64,000 nucleotides of DNA, taken from NCBI RefSeq assembly GCF_964275005.1, contig NC_092686.1:47242333-47306332 (forward strand). Reading direction: 5' to 3'. The stretch comes from Diadema setosum. Its lineage: Eukaryota; Echinodermata; Echinoidea; Diadematoida; Diadematidae. The position numbers and the translations under genes are program-made. Below, piece by piece: positions 46,830 to 58,259 of this stretch. The notes under the pieces were generated by a model. It had not been told where the DNA came from. It did no database searches and saw nothing but the letters and a program-made list of their open reading frames with translations. Position 1 is the stretch's first letter. Each line of letters opens with the position of its first letter.

Positions 46830-48235
46830 GCTCTCTCTGGACAGCGTTCACTGCTGTCCATTGCTGCATTGGGCATACTTTGTATTTGATGGCCCTGGGT
46901 AAGCACTTAATGATGAAAACTCTTTTTCTCACATTTGTGTTTCCTGGGCAAATTTTGTGTTATTAAGGGGGAGCCATGTACATATTGCCAATGATTTTGG
47001 TAGTGAAGTCAAGATATGTTTCTGTATACATCAAAATTTAACATCAAGATTGTGATATGTATGAAGATAGAGAAAGAGATAAATGGAGAGAGAATGGTAT
47101 AAAATGCTAATGCTAATAATGGTAATCAATGCTGATTAATGCTAATGGATGACTCTAAGGGTCATTTTATGTGTCGGTTTCAAACAAAAATATTGTTACT
47201 ATCACTTATACCTTGTATTTTTTTTTTTAAGATGTCTGAAATGTTAGACAGTCATTGAAGAGGAAAGTAAGAGATACATTTTCATGGGTAGAAGATGCAA
47301 TCCTAGATCATTTGTTGTAAACCTTCCAAAGGTGAGATTGATCAATACGTGCTGTACTTTTATAGCAGAGTACATAAGATTATGGACTGAAATTTGAATC
47401 ATGTTCTTTGGTACTGTAGATCTATTGAAAGAATCTAACATTCAGTTTAACTTAGACAGTGACATCTACTTGCCTATGGAATTGTTTTTCTAATGACTGT
47501 GCAGTGTAGAACAAAGCACACTAAAGATCTACAAATGTTATGGGGTTGTGGGTTGTCGTTTTTGATACGTACCTTACGGCTTTGTTCTCTTGGAGGTGCG
47601 TGAGATTTTGACAATGGAATCTTGAGTGAAACTTGGATTCATTGCTTCAGAGCCAATGAGGAATTCATCACATTAAAGGTCCAGTTTTCCTTTGGGAGGA
47701 GTGATTTTAAAAATACAGTATTCAAGATATCACATTTGATGCATTTCACAAAACATCCTACCATATAACATTTTTGCAATAAAGCTGAAAATATAAGGAG
47801 ATATCAGTATTTTTCTCAATAAACCATAACTCTAGACGGTTTAATCTGGAAGCATTCATATTATACCTATTGTTCACATTTTGTGTATTCAACAATACTT
47901 AACATTGATTATACGGATTCAAATTTTTACAGTGGTTGTTTCTATCCCTAACTCACATTTTAGAACTATTCTTAAGTACTAATACTGGGCTTTTGTTTCA
48001 TCTGAAAATTGTAAATTATGCCTTTAATGGCACTCGTGAGCGTGTCTTACCTAAGATAAATTTGTTAATATATTGATCACAGAGTGATTGACACTGATTA
48101 TATTCATTGTTATTGATTGCAGTTTGGCACATTTTTATGAGCCTGTATTGGTATGTACACATGTTGTATCATGTGTTTGTGAGAGTGAAAAGAATGATAG
48201 GTAGACTAGTGTAAAGCGATTGAGACCAAACTCAC
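46830..48235. other. No gene recognised
   Basis: AT-rich, no exon supported. Confidence 0.5.
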
Positions 48236-48460
48236 CAGTGACTCTTACTTTATTTATTTTATTTTACTTTATTTATTTACATGTATTTCACATATTTTGA
48301 AAGGGTTGCTTGTTCAGCAAGGTCTGGTTTTCAGCAAGGCCCTTTAAAAAAAAAACAACACATAAGATATACGATACAGAACATTAAAATTCGCAAAATT
48401 GCATTAATAATATACACATGTTGCTGTAAAATGTTGCAGAATTTCAGAATTTTTACCGAT

Positions 48461-49710
48461 TTCAAAAACTTTATTGAAGAAAATTTTGTAAATGATCTCC
48501 TACGATTGCCTTTTGCTGAAAATATGTAGATCAAGCCTGGGGGAAATGGTATGAATTATCAATGAGTGTGGTCAATAAACATGCCCCATTCAAATCCAAA
48601 CGAATGAGAAAGAGGCCATGCCCCTGGGTTACAGGGGACATAATTGAATTGATGCACACCAGGGACTTTTATCATAAAAAGGCCCTACAGCATGGTCATC
48701 CAAGTTTATGGAATGAATATCGTAAAATAAAAAATATAATAACAGAGGATACGAGCGTCGAAACATGAATATGTACAGGGTCTTCTGAATGAAAAGACTG
48801 GAAGTTCGAACGCACTGTGGTCTACAATTAAACAGTTACCGGGTAGTACCAAAAAGTCTAGCATTAAGTTATGTTTCGGTGACACTGATATTGTCGAGCC
48901 AGAAGCCGTGGCCAAAAAATTTAATGACTATTTTATTGACAGTCTAAACAAATTATTGCTCTCTACATCTTGCTGAATCTACTGCGGTCCTTGAGCAGTG
49001 AAACTGATACTTTCAATGATGATGATGATGATGATGATGATGAAGCCAGTGGCCTTCTGTACAGACAATCCATCAATTTCTCTAACTGCAAATTCAAGTG
49101 TCACACTGGGTAATTCAAAAATTTGATTAGGCTCAAAACGATGATTGTCACTGGCTTCATCGTATGAGCCGTTACTTCCAGTCAACGTCTCATTTTCAAT
49201 TGATGTAGAGAGCAATAATTTGTTTAGACTGTCAATAAAATAGTCATTAAATTTTTTGGCCACGGCTTCTGGCTCGACAATATCAGTGTCACCGAAACAT
49301 AACTTAATGCTAGACTTTTTGGTACTACCCGATAACTGTTTAATTGTAGACCACAGTGCATTCGAACTTCCAGTCTTTTCATTCAGAAGACCCTGTACAT
49401 ATTCATGTTTCGACGCTCGTATCCTCTGTTATTATATTTTTTATTTTACGATATTCATTCCATAAACTTGGATGACCATGCTGTAGGGCCTTTTTATGAT
49501 AAAAGTCCCTGGTGTGCATCAATTCAATTATGTCCCCTGTAACCCAGGGGCATGGCCTCTTTCTCATTCGTTTGGATTTGAATGGGGCATGTTTATTGAC
49601 CACACTCATTGATAATTCATACCATTTCCCCCAGGCTTGATCTACATATTTTCAGCAAAAGGCAATCGTAGGAGATCATTTACAAAATTTTCTTCAATAA
49701 AGTTTTTGAA
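48461..49710. repeat. Inverted repeat with 509-bp arms within the LINE
   Basis: 48461-48969 and 49202-49710 are near-identical inverted copies of the ORF2 linker; the 69-codon frame at 49609-49403 (-) recurs unchanged in protein sequence at 48562-48768 (+). The 232-bp spacer contains an (ATG)n run. Only a few mismatches were noticed between arms. Confidence 0.93.
49016..49042. repeat. (ATG)n microsatellite
   Basis: Nine ATG units at the point where the LINE ORF2 is cut off. Confidence 0.95.
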
Positions 49711-50555
49711 AGTTCTAAACCGCACAGTATTTGTTGGGATGTCAATAAATTTGTTACCAATGATGGTAAAATTTAAAAAGTGATCGCTAATGTGGGTTTT
49801 CACAACACCAGACACAGAGTGATCGTCTGGGCAAGTAGTATACATATGATCAATAAGAGTATTGGTGTTCGGGGTTACACGAGTAGGAGAAGTTATACAT
49901 GTAAGCTGCGTTAAAAGTGCCCCTTGCATAACTCACAATAATGTTTACGTGTTACAGTCAAGATTCTCAGAAAGCAGATCACAGTTAAGATCTCCCATAA
50001 TTAATATTTCACCATCATAATCTATTGCCTTATCAAACATAACGCCCAGAGTATCAAAAAGTCAACTGAACAATTGGGCGGGCGATAAACAACACATACA
50101 AGTATGAGTAACGATTTGAAGTGTCGCAGTTTAACTTTGATCCATAAAGCCTCTAAGTCACATTCAATGTCAAGTAACCGATGGTAAACCATGATCTTCC
50201 TTACATATAACATAACACCACCCCCATGCCGGGTTCTGTCTTTCCTGATAAGATCAAATTCGTCTAGTTGTAGTTCACGAACACTCACAGTATAGTCACG
50301 AGTTTCACTGAAGCCAATAATGTCAAAAGGTGTATTTTTGAACAAGTACTTTATTCCAATACATGGAATTGAGTTAATATTTAAATGACAAATACGAAGA
50401 CCATATTTTGATATGATCAGTATACTTCCTTTCTCATCGAGATCAATGTACGGAAATGCAGCTAGCGATTCCTCGGATTCAGAACCATTCGCGCCGTTGC
50501 TAGTGAGTCCATCCAGTCCCGAGGGAAGACTCGTCCTCTGGGTCTCCGACGTCAA
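49402..50555 (-). pseudogene. LINE ORF2, apurinic endonuclease region, broken
   Basis: The frame from 50555 gives the AP-endonuclease fold: ICHLNINSI, FDIIGFSET (catalytic E), RHGGGVMLYVR, and LVCVVYRPP. After a frame break, 49929-49642 gives TLIDHMYTT and SDHFLNF, the last holding the catalytic Asp-His of the family. Next comes the linker with KRPCPWVTGDI and HPSLWNEYRKIKN (49609-49403). Breaks show this copy is inactive. Family: CR1/L2 group, from the EN motifs and the following linker. Confidence 0.85.
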
Positions 50556-50602
50556 TGATTGGACAATCGGTGATCCTGAAAAGGCTCATCGTCGGTGATA
50601 CT

Positions 50603-51691
50603 TCAAGAATCGTGACGTAGATGGCGTATGATGTTTTGTGCGAAGACGATTATGCTGCTGTCATTCAAGTGAACACTGTCCATGGCGAGGTGAACATTAG
50701 GATCAATGCAGCTGTTGTCAATAAGATTCCAACCGCGATCATTGGCTAGCAGTTTGTTGTGGGCGTTGACGTTATCAACTTTCGTGCGCTCAGAACGAGA
50801 TTCGCCACGTCGATGTATGATTGTTGACAATGTTACTGTATTCACGTTCGTTTTGGTAACGATCTTCTTGGACAAAGACGATAGTTTGGCGACTATTTCA
50901 TCCTCGCCATCGCTCTTCATGTTGTTTGTTTCGAGGTGACGAATAGTTTCTGAGGGTTCAGCATTCATAGCCAGCTCATGAATGGCTTCACTCGCGTCCT
51001 CTATTTTGGCACCTCAGAGTGTTTGACATTTGACTTTCACTCGTCTCGACAGTTTGTTAGGTTGAATGTGCTTTACCATGGAGTCGCCTATCAAAAGGAC
51101 ATCGGCTTTGTTTGGTCCAACGGCGTGTATAGTTTGTGGGCACTCTTGCACGTAGCATTTGAATGAGCTGCGAATAATTCCCGTTGCTTTCTACGATAGT
51201 CGTTAATCTGGTGTGTCAGATTATCAATAGTGGGGCACGCTGCAGCAGCATTATCAACATTCTGGTTTGTAGCTTGACTCGATGACACATTTACTTCCTT
51301 GACCGAGTTTACAGGGTCCACGGTTGCAATAAGAGAGTCGATAGCCCCAGCTATTGATGCAACCTGCTTCTTCAAAAGAGCAAGTTGGGGGCCAATAGCA
51401 CCACATTTACATGTGTTTGCTACCTTTTGTTGTGGAGTACTTTCGCTTTGTTTGCTTTTGTCGTTGTTGCTGATTAAGATAAAACATTTGGCGGCATATA
51501 TCTTTGTTCAATGAGGGATACATTGTACAAAGTTTACTGGTTAATGTATCACAGTCTTCTCCCTCTGATCCAATTGTAGCATTTTCGGTGGCAGTAACGA
51601 GGCTGTTTTTTGTCACATATTTTGGTAGTTTGTACTTCAATGTGTCTGTTCCAGGTTCTCCAACACAGTCATTGGTTTTCATGGTAGCCAT
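50603..51691 (-). pseudogene. LINE ORF1 with SGNH esterase domain, broken
   Basis: Three consecutive open pieces form one decayed ORF1. The first begins MATMKTNDCVGEPGTDTLKY. The second carries a Q/N-rich, probably coiled-coil region. The third carries SGNH-hydrolase blocks: DVLLIGDSMVKHI (catalytic serine in GDS), HLETNN where HxGTND is expected, and DSVHLN supplying the Asp-His pair. One TGA follows VKCQTL and one frame change precedes the esterase. An esterase in ORF1 is known in the CR1/L2 group, where it probably acts in particle or membrane association. Confidence 0.85.
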
Positions 51692-52159
51692 TCTTGTGAC
51701 AATGATACAAATAAGTCAAAACACAAAGTGGAAGGGAATTCCAAAGTGCAATGTCAACACAAAATGTGTGGCGCTCCGACAAAATGAGTCATAAGTCGCA
51801 CGGGGACTTTTCCCGTAATGAGCCGAAAATGAAGGGGAAGCACTACTCGGGTCGAATTTTTTTTATGACGGATTTTGATTCCTTGACGTTTTATCTATTT
51901 GTACAGAAAATTTCAGCGTGTAAAAATGAGGACAAGTGTCCCAAATCACAGTTTTTCTGAGACAATTTTTTTCGGTTACATTTTTTTCGAACGCTCGCCT
52001 TTGCGCTGCGTTTCGCACCTATTGTTCTTGCCCGATTGAGACTCCGCCTCCGTTGCTAGGGCGTATGCTAATGAAGCATTGCTCTTGACCCCATTGAAGA
52101 CAAAACAAAGCATGGTGCGCGCGGCGGCGTCGGCGGCGGCGAGGGCTTAATTACGCAAT

Positions 52160-55100
52160 AACAGTGAGCTGACCAAGGCTATCGATTGCATGACCAGCGA
52201 GTTGCGTTTGATACATGCACCACATTTCATGAAGTGGTGATTGATGTGACGCACAAATGGCGCTGAAAAAAAAAAATTCCAACGAATGATCACGCAAAAT
52301 TTATGATACTTTATCACTGAGCTAATACATGATCACATATCGAACTTGAAACCTCTCTCTATGTGTGTGTGTACTTTTACAACTTTTATTGGCCTCATTA
52401 ATGAATTCATTAATGTATAACTGTCGTTCCCTCGTATGTGACTTGCTGTTTAAAGTTCATCTTTGGAGATATAGCATGGCATAAGTTGTCAATTATTCTC
52501 GTCTTTATAAAGTCGACAATTCGCATGATAATTTAAGCCAAATGTGTGTAATGCGTAATTTTATTTCCCCGGTTAATAAAACTTATTGCCCTATTTTCTT
52601 ATGATGGTTTGGGCCGCAACGGCATGAAGAGAAATCGGACGACAAACATTATCAATGCCCAAATAGCTCGTGTTCCCTTTGGAGGATATTCTGACTCTTG
52701 TCATTTGTGTATTAGAAGTAGGACCTATGAGAAAGTGACAGAAAGTTATGTCGCTACTCAAAAGTGTTTTTCTTCATTTTTTTTTAATCAGAATGTGTGT
52801 AATGATAGTCGTTTGTCGTGTCTTACGTGTAGCTGACATGTGAGAGGTCAAGTCTGTAAAGAACTTGGCTAACAGCTTTGCGAAGTAGCAGCGCTAATTG
52901 CCTATTGAATTGTGTATTCTGGGGAATTCCGAATGAAAGAACTCAGACGACACTGTTCACGCCTTGTATCCGAGTAAACCCGGCATCAACGAAGCCTTTA
53001 ACAATGAAAGGTAACTTCCTGCTATCACGGGGTGGATAATCACGCAACCAGTACAATTCTTCTTTTTTTTTTTCGCTATTGATAGCAGAATTAGTGACGT
53101 AACGGAGCGACAGTGTTGGAGGATCGGCATTATGTCTGCTAATTTGTAAAAGATTTTTTTCAGTCCCCTTTTGTGTTCAGAACCACAGCCAGGGACGCCA
53201 ACTTACTTTATCTCCTACAAGCTATCGTTACTATCTTAAAACGTGAATTTTATGAAAGGTTGAAAGTGATCGCGGAATCAGTTCTTCTGCGTGACACAAG
53301 GCTTTTATAATAGCATACCAAGCTTAAATCGTTTACCTGTATAGAAAGGGCGGGAATACACACTTATCGCAATCATCCGGATTTGAGAGTGATACACTCT
53401 ACTATTTTTCTTCATCTTTCCTCCGACAAAGACCATGGTAATTCAAAACAAACAAGCAAACAAACAAGCAAACAGACAAACAAGCAGTTGCATTATATCA
53501 GAACGTACAGAATTATTGTGGTTCATGCATAGGTCATCTTTTGATGTATAGTAGTCATTTGTTGTCGTTTTTATAGCGTGTCCTAATAAATGCCTTTAGC
53601 GAAAACCCAACATAACTTTTATCAAGGAGGGAAGGGAACGTAATATATCTAAATATAACATAGTTTATAGAAATCAGACATGTAAATAAGGCAGTCATAT
53701 ACATCCGCATGGCCGATTGTAATCTCTCACTTTGACTATTAAACATGATCGCCTGCATTTACGTGCTTTTTCTAATTTCTTGAACTTTGCCTCATTTTCT
53801 CTTTTTTCTTTAAAGAATTGCTCGCAACGTTTAAAAATCGTGACGCAGTCCGCTTTCCCACAATTAAATGTTCCATTTGATTCGTCACTTATTGTTGGTC
53901 GGGTGACGACAAATGTTGGAAACTCGAGCGATAATACATGGCATTTTGTTTTGTTGGTTTTCGTCTCATTGCTCAAACGAATTTTGACTACGATTACAGA
54001 GGTATCATCTACGAGACTTATCTGATGGTTTTTAATACAGAAATGATCATCAATCAGCAAGGATTAATCAACAAGTCATGAATTCACTTTACCCATCATG
54101 TCTAATCGAACTACGACATTGTTGAGGTAACCGCGCCTTTTTATTTTCATAGTTCAAACTCATTCTTGGCATAATCCAAACAAATAATTCTTTATATAAT
54201 TTCTCAAAATGCTCAAAAGATGGCCATAGTCAAAACTTTCTACAAGGATTGCACACGGCAATCTTTACTGGCCTAAACAAGTTTTCTAGAGCTATCAGTT
54301 CCCCCTATGACGATGATTTCGTTTGCGTTTCGAACTTGTACCGAACTACTTTCAAAACAGCTATTTCCTTTATGGGTCGATTAATGAACCAGTCTTTTGA
54401 ATTCATAACCAACATTCGTAATCATAACCATACAGTACCATATTACTGTCAATAACAGTTGGAAAATGTAAATGCTATAATAGCATGAAATAAATGAGTA
54501 ACGATTATTTTCATACATTCTAATTCCTAAGTGATGCCGCTGCGATAATGACACATGGTTTGACTACTGCTTCAAGCAAATAAAAGGAGAAAGGAATGGG
54601 ATATACTTCTAATGATGATACCACCCCGTACAATGCATTCAACTGTATTTGGTAACATTTGGTTACGTTTCTGTGCGCTTTACGTACGGAAAATAAAAGG
54701 CAGATTGATTCCATTAACATGCTAACACACAACGCATTCAAAATGTTTTTTGAAATACACCGTGTACAATGTAATGTTTTAGTATACGTTTTGAAACTTT
54801 GAATTTGCGAGTCCTTTGTAAAGTTATAAGGGTTGTTACATTATCAAGCAAAAATTAAAGTATATAGGGATTCGGATTTGCTCAGAAGACTAAACATGCT
54901 TTATATGGCGATCGCTCGCAACAGAGACAATCCGTTTCAGTAGATATACAATGTAATTCTGTTTTCATAAAATAAAAGAGAAACGTAAAGAAGTCAAGTT
55001 TTTAACTTCATTTAGCTTTCTCACCAATTGAACTTGATTTGATCTGCCACGCATGATATCGCTGTATGTTCTATTAATTCTATCAAATTATTTGATTGGC

Positions 55101-55715
55101 GTGTTTGTTTTTTATGCAGAGTATTACAGGTAAGAATAGTCACTAATTCATTGAAGTTCATATTATTCTTTGTACGATTATGGCGTGTTAGTTGTTTTGT
55201 ATTTTCATATTTATGATAATATCACGTGTGTATCTGATTCTGACCACGAAAATATGGCGACTATCTAAATGCGGAGTATGTACTGTAAAACTAATGTCTC
55301 CTGCCAGTATAGACAAACTAATTTCTAGTCTATCCCCGCTTGAAATGGAATCTTAAAAAAAAAAAAAAACACACACAAAAAAACGAAGTTCGACTTTCAG
55401 CAGATTTCAACCGTTTTGTATAGTGAATGATACAATAATGATTGTATCTCATGGAAGAAAACTAGTCTCCTTGCCTGAATTTTAGCTGCTTCCTTTTCAA
55501 GCTTGCGGGAAAGAAATAGCTGAACATCAATCGCAATCATAAGGAGAGGCACATCCTTAAAAATAAACATAGGAGTACTGAGACATACTACTAAATAAAA
55601 ACGGGCCTCTTTGATGTTCTGCAACATTACGACCATGTGCGTAATTTAAGGGTTTTTAGTACACGCAAAGAATACGATCTCAAAAGACGACTATCGCTAA
55701 TTAACTTCATTTTGA
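52160..55715. other. No confident gene
   Basis: Apart from the doubtful exon at 53695-54060, nothing is supportable. (CAAA)n-like tract at 53447-53485. Confidence 0.5.
53695..54060 (-). CDS. Possible orphan exon, unrecognised
   Basis: An open frame of about 120 codons lacks an ATG at its upstream end (it opens with TTG) but has a plausible acceptor near 54022, AAAACCATCAG|ATAAG. The translation carries three N-glycosylation sequons (NET, NKT, NGT), several cysteines and a K/E-rich helical stretch, as a secreted-protein exon might. No family is recognised, no partner exon was found, and the reverse strand is open as well. Confidence 0.2.
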   Translation of the reverse strand: MLIDDHFCIKNHQISLVDDTSVIVVKIRLSNETKTNKTKCHVLSLEFPTFVVTRPTISDESNGTFNCGKADCVTIFKRCEQFFKEKRENEAKFKKLEKARKCRRSCLIVKVRDYNRPCGCI

Positions 55716-55718
55716 ACC

Positions 55719-56022
55719 CCCGCCTACAATGGGTTCTCAGGTTCTATCTAGGTATTGGTACTTGCTAAACGCATCCTCTTTAGTTTCCATGGACAACAAC
55801 TACATGGGAGGAGAATGGAAGCAATCAACGCCCTCGCTAAAAGACGCTTCTCGTAAGACGTATTGCGTGCCCGCCTATGCTACAATAGGTACTCAGGTTC
55901 GATTTAGGTATTGGTACTTGCTAAACGCATCCTCTATAGTTTCCATTGACAACAACGTGGGAGAAGAATGGAAGCGATCAACGCTCTCGCTATAGACGCT
56001 TTTCGTAATACGCATTGCGTGC
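55719..56022. repeat. Tandem duplication of a ~152-bp unit
   Basis: Two adjacent copies share GGTATTGGTACTTGCTAAAC and GCATTGCGTGCC-type ends. They differ by substitutions and a 3-base indel. A plus-strand frame stays open across both copies (55729-55995; RYWYLLNASS in each), but it has no ATG-independent support and no known homologue that I recognise. Confidence 0.8.
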
Positions 56023-56029
56023 CTTTTTT

Positions 56030-57625
56030 CTTTCTACTGTTTCCTATTGTTTGTGAGTTAAAAACTTGCGGCAAACTACACCGCAGCCGACACACAACGC
56101 GTACCGACTCATTCATGCGGCGGCAGCGGCACGGACACAAACGTACCGAAGTTTACGTCGGACGACCGTATTGGTCAGAATCGTTAATGATAGACCTGTC
56201 CTGCGATTGGTTAATTATCTTACACACCCAAGCTATCGCCTTATACGGTAGTGCGTGCGATGGAGCGTAAACGCCGTCGCTAAGCAGGACTGTTGTATTG
56301 TTTCGTCCCGCGAAAGAAACAGGTTGTGAGCTTGAACCTACCCTGAACTTTGAGAGCGATTTTCTCCGTTATTTAGAAAAAGGACTGACATCGTAAGCGT
56401 AGTTAATATTCGTTTTTATGATCTACAGGGATGTCGAAATGAGTTGTATTACATATCAGTGTAAAGCTTAGAGTCTGTAGAATTCACATATAGGCATAAC
56501 TACGATTTCATTTTTTGCGACTTTTGACTCATTCCGACGGAGCGCCACACAAATATTACGATGTACTCACATAGTGAGAAGTAGTTTGATGAAAAATATG
56601 ATACTTGTCATCTTGTAGGATTACTTGAAAAGTATAGAATAATCTGATGCATTGAATGCCTACTCCAGTGTCGCTATACCCCACGTGGTTACACAGCCGG
56701 GACTGGTCCGTGTGTTGACTGGACAACCACGAAACGATCGAATCGCACATTTTCCATCACAGATTGGAAAACATGGTGTAAATTCTGCAAAACCAGAAGG
56801 GTTTTCATCCGATGTGTATAGTCAACAACACATATGCAGCTTTCCAGTCATTTTCAAGTCCAGATCCTGGTTAGGTTTTCACGATTTGATTGCATACGAA
56901 GATTACCGAAGTTGAGCTGTCATTTCATCGTGTGTAGTGTTCATCACAAGAGCTTTCGTCTTTACAATGTACATGTATGTCAAATTCTGATGAAACTTGC
57001 TAACCTTTTGTTTGCTAGCTTATGTGTAGATCAACTTTGTTATAGAGTGATATGTACTTTGTTGACTCTGAAATTATTATCTTGATGTTATTAGCTCTTA
57101 TTTATTTATATATTTTTTTGCAACAAGGAAATACTTAAGAGAAAAATACTGAAAATACTGAAGGGAAATTTACAGTTTTGTACTGAATATCTTGTTGCTT
57201 TTCAGAAACTGATGCTCAAACCATCTTTTTGTATGAATATAAATGTTGCACCAATGTGAAGCTGTCTATGTAGAGAGTAAAATGTACATATACTGTATAA
57301 GCTGTTGTTTTCGTGAGAGTTTAAATTTTGCAAATTTAACAACACACAAAAATATCTCCATATGCTAGGGTAACAATGCTTTTACTATTGCCTTAGTGTC
57401 AACTTGCAAAAACAACATCTGGCAGGAAATGTCTCTGACCTTCTCATTCATGCGCAAAAATAACGACTTATACAGTAGCAAGAACTTTGAAAATGAGCCA
57501 AAAACTTATTCTCAAAGACCTGTAAACAGAATCCAAGTGATCACTGACTCTGTCATATTTTGAAATCATGATGTGATTCATGCAAGTTTACAATCAATTA
57601 ATAGCAGCATCACAGTGAGTGTGAA
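56030..57625. other. No gene recognised
   Basis: A GC-richer patch at 56070-56290 (CGG-rich) could be a promoter or exon edge, but no exon is supportable. Confidence 0.4.
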
Positions 57626-57633
57626 TACATAAA

Positions 57634-58005
57634 CAGGGTGGTCCACGAGGGGTTTCAGCATGACGCTGCAACATCCTCAAATCTTGGGCAACATCCTCGA
57701 AAGCCAGCAACATATCGTGCAACATCCTCAAGAATTTGTAACAAGCTTAAACTAAAATATATTCAAACATGTGAAAAACATGTGCAAAACATAAAGAAAC
57801 ATCAAACTACCTAGTACCTAGAAATTTGTGTGCAAAACATGTGAGAGAACATTGAATGTAAGCAGGACAAAGAGAGATACATGTAAGCTGCGAAATATTG
57901 CTTACTACATCCTCGTGATGTGTGCTCCGCGCACATACAGTTTCTGCAATATTCTTAGATTCCGAGCTTGCAGCATGCTCAAATTTCAAGATGTGGACCA
58001 CCCTG
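57634..58005. mobile_element. MITE with CAGGGTGGTCCAC ends
   Basis: Perfect 13-bp inverted ends, CAGGGTGGTCCAC (57634-57646) and GTGGACCACCCTG (57993-58005), enclose 372 bp. Several ACATCCTC words (CAACATCCTCAAATC, CAACATCCTCGAAAG, CAACATCCTCAAGAA) repeat near the left end. No transposase. Confidence 0.8.
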
Positions 58006-58041
58006 ATAAGTAAAGCTCAGTGATGTAATTGTTATTTTATA

Positions 58042-58253
58042 CTTGTAAAAGTGGAAATTTTCGTGGTGTTGAAATTTTCGCGCATTTCGCGCAACCAGAA
58101 ACTAGCGCAAAAATGAAAGCACGCAAATATTTTTGCTTGCCATATGTTCCTGTGCGTGATGTCTTGATTCCACTGAATTAAAAATAGGCAAAACTCTTCT
58201 TACCTGGCCAAGCGCGAAAAATTAGTATCGCGACAATATCCACTTTTACAGTA
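58042..58253. mobile_element. TA-flanked MITE with TGTAAAAGTGGA ends
   Basis: TGTAAAAGTGGA (58044-58055) is inverted at 58239-58250 (TCCACTTTTACA), with TA just outside each end. Internal GAAATTTTCG and GCGC words repeat. A Tc1/mariner-type origin is inferred from the TA sites. Confidence 0.7.
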
Positions 58254-58259
58254 GATCAT

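Larger units (their letters stand above)
48240..51720 (-). mobile_element. CR1/L2-like LINE lacking its reverse transcriptase
   Basis: On the minus strand the order is ORF1 (from 51691), ORF2 endonuclease (from 50555), an ORF2 linker down to about 49060, a 509-bp inverted copy of that linker (48461-48969), and a LINE-type 3' tail with an (AATA)n end near 48280-48246. The ORF2 frame stops at QKATG, just before the RT domain would begin, and runs into an (ATC)n tract. Stops and frameshifts show it is not translatable as it stands. The 5' end is uncertain; a GC-rich stretch up to about 52150 may be its 5' UTR. Confidence 0.88.

Noticed and set aside
48562..48768. Independent small gene on the plus strand
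   Set aside because: Identical to the LINE ORF2 linker on the other strand; it is the inverted arm.
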